From assembly GCF_003075375.1 (NCBI RefSeq), contig NZ_QDFT01000008.1, forward strand, positions 36,736 through 100,735: a stretch of DNA of 64,000 bases. The letters are read 5' to 3'. The position numbers and the translations under genes were made by a program. Shown here in pieces: positions 7,783-14,381 of this stretch. The notes below the pieces were generated by a model. That model did not search any database. It was not told the origin of the DNA and was given only the letters and a program-made list of their open reading frames with translations. The stretch comes from Microbacterium testaceum (GTDB lineage Bacteria > Actinomycetota > Actinomycetes > Actinomycetales > Microbacteriaceae). The number at the start of each line of letters is the position of its first letter. The stretch's first letter is position 1.

Positions 7783-8574
7783 TCAGGGGAGGAGCACGGT
7801 TCCGACGTGGTCGTCGCTCTCGAGAGCATCGGATGCCACGGCCGTCACGACCATCTCCTCGACCGCGATCGCGCCGGAGAGCGTCGTCAGGAAGGCTGTG
7901 TCGGCGGCATCGCGGCCCGTGGCGATGCGGACGAGGTGCGGACGCGGCGCGAGTCGCGTGGCATCCACGATCTCCCATCTCCCTTCGACGAATGCCTCGA
8001 CGACGGCATGGAAGTCCATCGGGTCCAGCCCGGGGGCGAAGGCCGAGACCAGGCGGGCCGGCACGCCACGGGCGCGCAGAAGAGCGATCGTCAGATGCGC
8101 GTAGTCGCGGCAGACGCCCTCACGGGCGCGGAGCGTTTCGGAGGCGGAATCGGTCGGACCGCTCGAGCCGGGGACGTAGCGGAGATGATCGTGGACCCAC
8201 TGGGACACATGGTGAAGCGTGTCACGTGCGGACGCGTCCGGGAATCGCGACGCCGCCTCGGTGAGGGCGTCGGAGGGGGCGTATCGGCTGGGTCGCAGGT
8301 AGCGCACGGGATCGAGCTCGTCGGATGGCGCGGGGGCGGCCGGGGCGCGGGTCTCCGCGCTATAGCGCACCGTCACGGGTCCCCGGGGGAGGCTGGCGCG
8401 GTGGAGTCTGCCTCCGTGCGCGTCCGGGCTCACGAGGACCTCGACCGGCTCATCGACGGCGACGACGACGAGCTCCTCGTCGTCGACCCATGCGGCGGGC
8501 GGCGCGATCGACAGGACCACGTCGGCGTCGGCACCCACGCGCAGAACGAGGTTGACCGAGACCGTCGCCCTCAT
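7783..8574 (-). CDS. Transglutaminase-like cysteine protease-fold protein
   Basis: A 263-residue cytoplasmic protein. An N-terminal beta-rich domain (residues 1-110) is followed by a transglutaminase core with the expected triad: Cys in GVCRDYAHL, His in DFHAVVEAF and Asp in WEIVDATR. Bacterial members of this superfamily include proteases and amide hydrolases, and no substrate can be assigned. Its ATG overlaps the stop of the upstream MarR gene in the form ATGA, so the two are translated as a coupled pair and the regulator probably controls it. Confidence 0.82.
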   Translation of the reverse strand: MRATVSVNLVLRVGADADVVLSIAPPAAWVDDEELVVVAVDEPVEVLVSPDAHGGRLHRASLPRGPVTVRYSAETRAPAAPAPSDELDPVRYLRPSRYAPSDALTEAASRFPDASARDTLHHVSQWVHDHLRYVPGSSGPTDSASETLRAREGVCRDYAHLTIALLRARGVPARLVSAFAPGLDPMDFHAVVEAFVEGRWEIVDATRLAPRPHLVRIATGRDAADTAFLTTLSGAIAVEEMVVTAVASDALESDDHVGTVLLP

Positions 8575-9152
8575 GCGGCGGCACCCGGCACGAGGGGAGC
8601 CGACGCCGACGACTCCGGAGCCGTGCTCGCCAGGCCGCAGCAGCCGAGGCTCCACTCGGCGCAGACATCGGCCACCGCGCACCGCATCCTCTGCAGAAAC
8701 GCGGTGACGGCCTGCGTCTCGCCCTCGCTCATGCCCCGCGTGGCCTGCATCATGCGTGCGTGCATCGCGGCGAGCGTCTCGCGCATCTCCGCGTCCGCGT
8801 GCGAGGTGAGGGACACGACCACCTTTCGACGATCCGACGGGTGAGGAGCGCGGGCCACGTGGCCCGAGCGCTCGAGTCGATCGAGGAGAGCCGTGACGGA
8901 CGCCGTCGAGACCCCGAGGTGGCGCGCGAGGGTGATCGGGGTCACGTCCTGGTCCGCGGCGCCCGCTCGCGTGAGGAAGCGCAGGACGAGCAACTCGTTC
9001 TCTCCCATGGCCATCGACGTCTGCGTCTGCCGGCGCATGGTCATCTCGGCCGCGCGGTAGAGGCGCATGGCCTCCATCACCCGTGCGCCCCGCTCGTCCT
9101 CGGTGCTCTCGCTGTACCAGTACGACGGAGGTGAGGTGCTGTGCCCGTTCAT
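8571..9152 (-). CDS. MarR family regulator with a cysteine-rich C-terminus
   Basis: A 193-residue winged-helix regulator. The HTH is ITLARHLGVSTASVTALLDR and the wing PHPSDRRKVVVSLT. After the dimerisation helices the tail contains CAVADVCAEWSLGCCG, four cysteines in 16 residues, which could bind metal or sense redox state. The ATG at 9152 has an AGGAG site. It overlaps the transglutaminase gene by 4 bp and is divergent from a DUF7882-type gene whose promoter contains a short palindrome. It is paralogous in context to the regulator at 66-521. The sensing role is inference. Confidence 0.87.
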   Translation of the reverse strand: MNGHSTSPPSYWYSESTEDERGARVMEAMRLYRAAEMTMRRQTQTSMAMGENELLVLRFLTRAGAADQDVTPITLARHLGVSTASVTALLDRLERSGHVARAPHPSDRRKVVVSLTSHADAEMRETLAAMHARMMQATRGMSEGETQAVTAFLQRMRCAVADVCAEWSLGCCGLASTAPESSASAPLVPGAAA

Positions 9153-9172
9153 CCACGCTCCTAATAACTCAC

Positions 9173-9202
9173 TTGCCTATTCGCTAGTCTAACTAGTAAG
9201 TT
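9173..9202 (+). promoter_or_regulatory. Promoter and palindromic operator of the second DUF7882-type gene
   Basis: TTGCCT (9173-9178) and TAAGTT (9197-9202) are 18 bp apart. Between them lies the perfect palindrome CTAGT-CTA-ACTAG (9184-9196), placed where a bound MarR dimer would block polymerase. The 81-bp gap is shared with the divergent marR gene. Confidence 0.5.
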
Positions 9203-9233
9203 GTCACTCAAGCAACGAGCAGAGGGGTACACC

Positions 9234-9602
9234 ATGGCGAAGCTTTTCTACGGCACGACCACCGAGCCGATCACGATCGATGACCGCATGCTGGCGCACG
9301 TCAAGGTGGTCGTGGCGACCAAGCTGCGCCGAGGCGAGAGCTTCACCCTGTCTTGGGTGCACGGAGCGGACGAGCCGGTGGGGCGCTCGACCATCTGGTT
9401 GCAGCCGTCCATCCCCCTGCGGTTCGTCTTCGATTCCGAGCAGCCCGAGGCCCTCGACCAGAACCTCCTCAAGCGCATGGCGAACGACGCCAACTCCTCG
9501 CGCGGACTCAGCCTGGACATCGACATCGAAGAGCCCGCCGTCCGCACCCCCGCGCGCACCGCCCCCGCCAAAGCCGCACGCTCGCTGGCCCGGGCCGCGT
9601 AA
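9234..9602 (+). CDS. DUF7882 family protein (copy 2)
   Basis: A 122-residue paralogue of the gene at 708, sharing HVKVV-ATKLRRGESFT-SW, GRSTIW and QPSIPLRFVF. The C-terminus is longer and rich in Ala, Arg and Lys. The ATG at 9234 is used because the preceding AGAGGGG lies at the right distance; a TTG further upstream at 9201 falls inside the -10 region. It is divergent from a MarR regulator. No ligase or other enzyme motif is visible and the function is unknown. A possible 28-codon gene follows it. Confidence 0.78.
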   Translation: MAKLFYGTTTEPITIDDRMLAHVKVVVATKLRRGESFTLSWVHGADEPVGRSTIWLQPSIPLRFVFDSEQPEALDQNLLKRMANDANSSRGLSLDIDIEEPAVRTPARTAPAKAARSLARAA

Positions 9603-9701
9603 CCGACCGTCTGCGGCTTCTCTCGACATCCCGGCGCAGCCGCGACGTCTCACCCCGCCGTCGGGCAACCGTGCCGGCGACACCTCATCAGGAAGAAGAA
9701 G

Positions 9702-9788
9702 ATGGACCCCATCGCGTCCTGGGATCTGCCCACAGAGCCCCTCACGATCATCACCGCAGGGGATTTCGAGGCCGTCACTGCCGCGTGA
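9702..9788 (+). CDS. Possible 28-residue small protein
   Basis: AGGAAGAAGAAG immediately precedes an ATG opening a 28-codon frame (MDPIASWDLPTEPLTIITAG, then DFEAVTAA) that ends at TGA 9786-9788. It lies 99 bp downstream of the DUF7882 gene on the same strand and overlaps the end of the convergent membrane-protein gene by 14 bp. No family is recognised. It is offered as a candidate because of its ribosome site and clean frame. Confidence 0.3.
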   Translation: MDPIASWDLPTEPLTIITAGDFEAVTAA

Positions 9789-9996
9789 CGTCCACCTCGC
9801 CATCGGCGGGCGGCGTCCGGCCCTCGGCCCGGATGCGCAGAACGCCGAGAGCGAAGAACACAGCCCCCACCGTCAAGAAGCCGAGCTTCGGGGCGATGGG
9901 CGAGTCGGCGGGGAAGAGCAGAGTCGGCACCGCGCAGATGAGCGCCGAAACAGAACTCGCGATCGCCCCGAGGGGGAACCTCGTCTCTCGCGTCAC
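9775..9996 (-). CDS. Small two-helix membrane protein
   Basis: A 73-residue protein with two hydrophobic helices (LGAIASSVSALICAVPTLLF and LGFLTVGAVFFALGVLRI) and a polar acidic tail. The GTG at 9996 is preceded by AGGGAGGT at the right distance. The frame stays open upstream to 10173, but that extension lacks a ribosome site and overlaps a promoter region. Function unknown. It is divergent from the small exported protein at 10127. Confidence 0.6.
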   Translation of the reverse strand: MTRETRFPLGAIASSVSALICAVPTLLFPADSPIAPKLGFLTVGAVFFALGVLRIRAEGRTPPADGEVDVTRQ

Positions 9997-10126
9997 CGTG
10001 TACCTCCCTTCCCGTGTCTGCGGCCAGCATAGGCGCGACGCGTAGCGCTCTCGCGTCCATCCGTCCAGCGTCGCGCTTTCGGATCGGGTGCTGGCTACGG
10101 TGACCGGACCGACGAAAGGAACACCC

Positions 10127-10450
10127 ATGCGTTCCCCCCTCATCGCGACGACCGTCGCAGCCCTCCTCGTCACCGGTGGTGCGGCACCCGCGTTCGCCGC
10201 GTCGCCGGTATTCGCCGAGCCCGCCCCGGTCCTCGTGGTCTCACCGATCGACGCGGCGACGTCGGCGTCCGTCCCTCTCGTCGCTTCGTCCGGCGTCGTC
10301 GAAGACGGTCCCGCTCAGACCGATCCGGATCCCGAGGCTGAGGGCGGTCGGCTCGCCTTCGTTCTCGTCCCCCTCCTCGCGGCCGCCGTCGTGGTCGTCG
10401 GGGCGATCGTCGTCATCGCTCGCGGCCGACGTGGCCGGCGGGGCGACTGA
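10127..10450 (+). CDS. Small exported protein with C-terminal membrane anchor
   Basis: A 107-residue protein. Residues 1-26 form a signal peptide ending AAPAFAA. A short polar, Asp/Pro-rich middle follows, then a hydrophobic helix (RLAFVLVPLLAAAVVVVGAI) and a basic RGRRGRRGD tail, giving a type I membrane protein with a small outside domain. No LPXTG motif is present. GAAAGGAA lies just before the ATG. No family or function recognised. It converges with an aldo/keto reductase 9 bp away. Confidence 0.65.
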   Translation: MRSPLIATTVAALLVTGGAAPAFAASPVFAEPAPVLVVSPIDAATSASVPLVASSGVVEDGPAQTDPDPEAEGGRLAFVLVPLLAAAVVVVGAIVVIARGRRGRRGD

Positions 10451-10459
10451 CGACGCCGA

Positions 10460-11398
10460 TCACGGGACGATGTAGCCCGCCGCCCGGACCAGCGCGTACC
10501 ACTCCGCGCGCGTCAGGGCGATCTGCGATCCCGCCGCGGCATCCGTGATGCGCTGCGGGGTCGTCGTGCCGAGGACTACCTGAATGCCGGCCGGATGCCG
10601 AGTGATCCAGGCGACCGCGATCGCCAGAGCGGTGACGTCGTAGCGCGCCGCCAACTCGTCGATGACGGCGTTCAGCTCGGCGTACTCGGGGTTCCCGAGG
10701 AACGTGCCGCCCCCGGCTCGCGTGCCCTGGATCGGCGACCACGCCTGGAGCGTGATCCCCGCGATCCGGCAGTACTCCACGAGTCCGCCGCCGTCCCGGA
10801 CGACCGATTGCCCGGTGCTCTCCATGTTCGACGCGAGCCCCTGGACGACGAGCGGGGCATGCGCGATCGACAGCTGGACCTGATTGGCGACGATGGGCTG
10901 ACGAACGGCCGTCCGCAGCAGGTCGATCTGCCGGGGCGTGTGGTTCGAGACGCCGAAGGCGCGTACCTTTCCGGCAGCCTCGAGGTGATCGAATGCCCGA
11001 GCGACCTCTTCGGGCTCGACCAGCGCATCAGGGCGATGCAGCAGGAGGACGTCGACGTAGTCGGTTCTCAGCGCGCGCAGCGACGCCTCGACGGAGCTGA
11101 CGAGGTGGTCGTACGAGAAGTCGAAGTACGGCCCCTCGCGAACGATGCCCGCCTTCGTCTGCAGACGGATCTCGTCGCGCTCCGAGGAGCTGAGGTCGAG
11201 GGCCTCTGCGAACCTCGTCTCGGCGGAGTGGAGGGACCGGGCGTAGATGTCCGCGTGGTCGAAGAAGTCGATGCCGGCGTCGCGAGCCGCGATGTAGAGG
11301 GCTTTGACGTCGTCGTCGGTCTTGTCGTCGATGCGCATCATGCCGGCGACGACGTTGGGGACAGTCATGCCGGTGGGGCCGAGGGGGAGTGTTCGCAT
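10460..11398 (-). CDS. Aldo/keto reductase
   Basis: A 312-residue NAD(P)H-dependent (beta/alpha)8 reductase. The catalytic tetrad can be read: Asp and Tyr in DFFDHADIYARS, Lys in LQTKAGIV and His in LLLHRPDAL. The C-terminal phosphate-binding segment is VVLGTTTPQRI. It resembles the YdhF-type group (GMMRIDD near the N-terminus, ending in SHxxP-like oxidoreductases). Such enzymes reduce aldehydes and ketones in the cytosol; the substrate is unknown. It stands as a single gene in tandem with the coiled-coil gene upstream, 9 bp from that gene's stop. Confidence 0.87.
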   Translation of the reverse strand: MRTLPLGPTGMTVPNVVAGMMRIDDKTDDDVKALYIAARDAGIDFFDHADIYARSLHSAETRFAEALDLSSSERDEIRLQTKAGIVREGPYFDFSYDHLVSSVEASLRALRTDYVDVLLLHRPDALVEPEEVARAFDHLEAAGKVRAFGVSNHTPRQIDLLRTAVRQPIVANQVQLSIAHAPLVVQGLASNMESTGQSVVRDGGGLVEYCRIAGITLQAWSPIQGTRAGGGTFLGNPEYAELNAVIDELAARYDVTALAIAVAWITRHPAGIQVVLGTTTPQRITDAAAGSQIALTRAEWYALVRAAGYIVP

Positions 11399-11407
11399 CC
11401 CTCGACG

Positions 11408-12847
11408 CTAGTGCGCCGCCGGCGGCTCCGGGGGGAACGGATCGGTCTCGCCCTCGTGGCCGTGCTCGGCTCGGGACTCGGCCGCCGTCTCGGAGTTCGC
11501 GCGACCGGCGTCATCGAGCGGTGCGGAGGCGTCTTCTGCGGACGCGGACGCAGGCTCGGCGAGCGCGCCGTCCTCCTCCAGCTCGCGCGGGACGGCGCGC
11601 AGCAGTTCGCTCAGCTCGGCCATGAAGCTGGTGAGCTGTTGCTGCTGCCACCGCAGATCCCGCGCGCGGTCCTCTGCGTCGCGCAGGGCCTGCGTCGCGT
11701 GGCCCATGATGCGGTCCGCGATGTGGGCCGCCCGGTCGCGTGCCGTATCGAGCGCCGCCCGCGCCCGAACCTGCGCGTCGGCCTCGATCTGCTGCGCCTG
11801 CGCGCGGGACAGGCGCTCGAAGTCGTCGGATCGCGCACCGATGCGCCGCGCGTGCTCGAGGGCCGAGGCCACTTGATCGCTGGCGTCGGAGGTGATGCGC
11901 TCGGCGTGCGCGACGGCCTGATCGTGCAGGACCATGAACTCCTGCTGGGCCTCGTCCTGCCGACGGGTGAGCGACTCCTCGAACTCCAGGACGCGGGCGG
12001 TCATCTCACGGACGTCGTGCTCGGCCTTGGCTCGGAGATCGCCGGTCTCGCGCGACACGAGGCTCCGCAGGGCCGCGGCTCCCTTCTCGGCTTCGGTGCG
12101 GATCGCGGTCGCCTCGCGCTCGGCCTGGGCGACTTTCTCCGCGGCGTGGGCGCGTTCGCGCTCCAGACGTGCGTCGTGGGCGGTCGCCTCTGTCTCGATC
12201 CGGAGGCGCACCTGGTCGGCATCGTGCTGCGCCTCGGCCCGCAAGCGCGCCTGCTCTGCGACGGCCTCCTCGCGAAGCGACGCCGCTTCGCCCTGGGCGC
12301 TGACGAGGAGGCGATCGGCCTGGGCCACCGCGTTCTGCACGAGGACGGAGGCCTGCTCTTCTGCCACCCGCAGGATCGCCTCGAACTGCTGCCTCTCCTG
12401 GGTGGGGTCGGCGCCGGTGCCGCTTTGTGCGACGAACTTCTCGGACAAGGCTGCGACGCGGCTCTCGGCATCGGCGACGCGCGCGGAGGCTGCGCGAAGC
12501 TGGTCGTTCAGCGCGGCGAGCTGGTCCGCGTGCGATCGCGCAGCCTCTTCGAACCGGTTCTCGAAGTCGGCCTGCACCCGGGCCGAGATCGCGGCGACAC
12601 CGGCGCGTTCCTCTGCCGCTTCCGCCGTCAGCCGGCGAACGCGCTCAGCCAGAGTCCGGACGGCGTCGTCCACCGCTTCGCGGTCGTACCCTCGGAAGCC
12701 GACAGGGAACACCATCGGCGCCTCTGGATCGGATGCCGTGGCCTCCCAGAGGACGTCCAGGGGGGACTCGGCGGCGGGCGGTGGCGGGACCGTGGGGGCT
12801 TCGTCGATGGCCCGGTCACCGCGACCTCGATCATCTGTGTTGTTCAC
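11408..12847 (-). CDS. DivIVA-like coiled-coil cell-organisation protein
   Basis: A 479-residue protein. After a proline-rich, disordered start, residues about 45-70 (FPVGFRGYDREAVDDAVRTL) match the DivIVA/GpsB membrane-recruitment motif. Nearly 330 residues of alanine/glutamate-rich coiled coil follow, with many short heptad-type repeats (AEAAEERAG...EREATAIRTEAEKG). An acidic, Pro-rich tail ends it. In actinobacteria DivIVA, Scy and FilP-type proteins organise polar growth and cytoskeletal scaffolds. The GTG at 12847 has a GGAGGA site. No cell-division genes flank it, so its exact role is inferred from architecture only. Confidence 0.7.
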   Translation of the reverse strand: MNNTDDRGRGDRAIDEAPTVPPPPAAESPLDVLWEATASDPEAPMVFPVGFRGYDREAVDDAVRTLAERVRRLTAEAAEERAGVAAISARVQADFENRFEEAARSHADQLAALNDQLRAASARVADAESRVAALSEKFVAQSGTGADPTQERQQFEAILRVAEEQASVLVQNAVAQADRLLVSAQGEAASLREEAVAEQARLRAEAQHDADQVRLRIETEATAHDARLERERAHAAEKVAQAEREATAIRTEAEKGAAALRSLVSRETGDLRAKAEHDVREMTARVLEFEESLTRRQDEAQQEFMVLHDQAVAHAERITSDASDQVASALEHARRIGARSDDFERLSRAQAQQIEADAQVRARAALDTARDRAAHIADRIMGHATQALRDAEDRARDLRWQQQQLTSFMAELSELLRAVPRELEEDGALAEPASASAEDASAPLDDAGRANSETAAESRAEHGHEGETDPFPPEPPAAH

Positions 12848-13443
12848 GGTTCCTCCGGAATCGGTCGCCCCGGGTCATCGAACGGACGGCGGGACATCGG
12901 GCTGTCGCGGGGCGACGGTCTGAGCGGGGCGGACAGAGGAGATGCGCGGTCTCGCAGGCGGGGTACGGGTCTGCGAGACCGCGCATCGGGGGATGAGCGG
13001 TCGTGCTGGGAGAGTGGGATCTTGGGGGAGAGCCGCACGACGACCGCCCGAGATCGAGGCTGACACATTCCGGATGGCGCCCCCGAGGATTGTCGCCATT
13101 TCTCACCCCAGGATTCGCCCGTCCGAGGCGGAGATTCGACGCCGGGCACGGGGCGACCGCGCCGAAGCTGCGAAGCACTGAGGCGGTGACGACCGCGAGT
13201 TCGACCTTCTCTGCGATCACGGGCGTTCGAGGCGCGGACAGGGCGAAAGCATCAAGCGGTGCGGCCCCCCGGCTCGCGTGCGATGCTCTCGCCCTGCCCG
13301 CGGAACCAGCTTCACGCGCTCGGCGGCTGAGGAGTGACCGTCGCAGCGCAAAATCACCCACGATCCGCGGCAGATCACCCGTCCACTCGAGGGGGAGGGG
13401 TGAGGAGGCGGTAATGTGGCCGGGCGCGACCCAGGAGGAGCCG
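12848..13443. other. 596-bp gene-free region
   Basis: I find no convincing protein gene here: open frames on both strands lack ribosome sites and look like shadows. It holds the upstream region of the DivIVA-like gene (minus strand), the perfect hairpin at 12941-12987, and the leader of the DUF998-like gene with CAGGAGGAG at 13431-13439. The length and the strong hairpin leave room for an untranslated RNA. Confidence 0.5.
12941..12987. other. Perfect 17-bp inverted repeat
   Basis: GATGCGCGGTCTCGCAG at 12941-12957 pairs exactly with 12971-12987 around a 13-nt loop. It lies 94 bp upstream of the DivIVA-like start on the minus strand and 450 bp upstream of the membrane-protein gene on the plus strand, so it is not placed as an ordinary terminator. 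It could be part of a non-coding RNA, an attenuator, or an operator for a dimeric protein. Confidence 0.6.
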
Positions 13444-14142
13444 ATGTCGAAGACCCTCGAGAGGACCGTCGAGCCCGCCGCGAGGTCGCGCGACTCCTCG
13501 CGGCGCCTCGCGACACTCGGCGCGGGCTGCGCGTTCGTGAGTGCGGCTCTCATCTGGTTCTGTCGCGCAGAGGATCCGAGCGTGCACTACGTCAGCCAGC
13601 TGGGTGCGACGGGCATGCCGACGGCGCCGCTGTTCAATCTTGCCCTGCTGCTGCTGGCCATCGCAGCCGTCATGGTCGATCGCGCACTCCTGTCCCGCCG
13701 CGTCGGGTACGTCGCGGGGTGGCCGATCGCGACGACGCTCCTGGTGTGCGGGCTGTGCTTCGGCTTCGCCTCGGTCGTCACGTGCTCGCCGGGATGCCCC
13801 GTCCCGTTCACCGCTGGTTCGCTGCCACAGGACCTCGTTCACATCACTTTCGCGGTCCTCGGTTTCCTGCTCGCGATCGTGGCGATGGCGCAGACGGCGA
13901 TGCTGCGCCGACGTCCGTGGATGCGGGCGGTGAGCACCCTAACCCTCACCGCCGTGGGCGTCACCTCGTTCACCGGCGCCATGATCGCGCTTTTCCGTGG
14001 AGACACCGTGTTCGGGGGGAATCTCGAATTCGCGGCGGCCACGCTCGCCATCGTCTGGTTCGGGGTATTCGGCCTGCAGGTCGCCGCAGATGCGCTCGCC
14101 GCGGACGGTGGACGGCCTGCCGATGAGGGGCGCGTCCCGTGA
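13444..14142 (+). CDS. DUF998-like integral membrane protein
   Basis: A 232-residue membrane protein with about six hydrophobic segments: roughly residues 22-36, 58-78, 92-114, 128-148, 165-180 and 188-208. The motifs HYVSQLGATGMPTAPLFN and CSPGCP...PQDLVHITFAVLGF are typical of DUF998 proteins, whose function is unknown. The ATG at 13444 follows CAGGAGGAG; the frame is open far upstream but without coding character. The stop overlaps the GTG of the next gene (GTGA), so the two are coupled. Confidence 0.72.
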   Translation: MSKTLERTVEPAARSRDSSRRLATLGAGCAFVSAALIWFCRAEDPSVHYVSQLGATGMPTAPLFNLALLLLAIAAVMVDRALLSRRVGYVAGWPIATTLLVCGLCFGFASVVTCSPGCPVPFTAGSLPQDLVHITFAVLGFLLAIVAMAQTAMLRRRPWMRAVSTLTLTAVGVTSFTGAMIALFRGDTVFGGNLEFAAATLAIVWFGVFGLQVAADALAADGGRPADEGRVP

Positions 14143-14381
14143 GCACGCCCACAGGACGGTCTCGAGTTCCGGGCGTCCTGCGTCGTCTGCGGCCTCTTCT
14201 GTCGTGGCTGATCTCTCTCGTCTCGCTCCTCGTCATCCTCGCCGTCCTCCGTGGCGCCGGTGTTCCCCTGTCGTTCCCGGGTGTCCTGGTCGTGATGCTG
14301 TTCCTGTTCACCGCGCGCGCGGTGATCGGATGGCGGCGCGGGCGCCGGCGCCGTCTCAGATCTCCGAGTCGGTCTCGATGA
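14139..14381 (+). CDS. Small membrane protein coupled to the DUF998-like gene
   Basis: An 80-residue protein with two hydrophobic stretches (LLSWLISLVSLLVILAVL and FPGVLVVMLFLFTARAVI) between arginine-rich ends. The GTG overlaps the preceding stop by 4 bp, indicating translational coupling. Its last 26 bp overlap the 3' end of the convergent LuxR-type gene. No family recognised; it is probably an accessory subunit or partner of the upstream membrane protein. Confidence 0.6.
   Translation: MSTPTGRSRVPGVLRRLRPLLSWLISLVSLLVILAVLRGAGVPLSFPGVLVVMLFLFTARAVIGWRRGRRRRLRSPSRSR

Noticed and set aside
10033..10076. GCGCGACGC/GCGTCGCGC inverted repeat before the small exported protein gene
   Set aside because: Nine-bp GC palindromes with a 26-nt loop are common by chance at this base composition, and no promoter fit was seen.
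13003..13443. 147-codon N-terminal extension of the DUF998-like protein
   Set aside because: No coding character, and CAGGAGGAG directly precedes the ATG at 13444.
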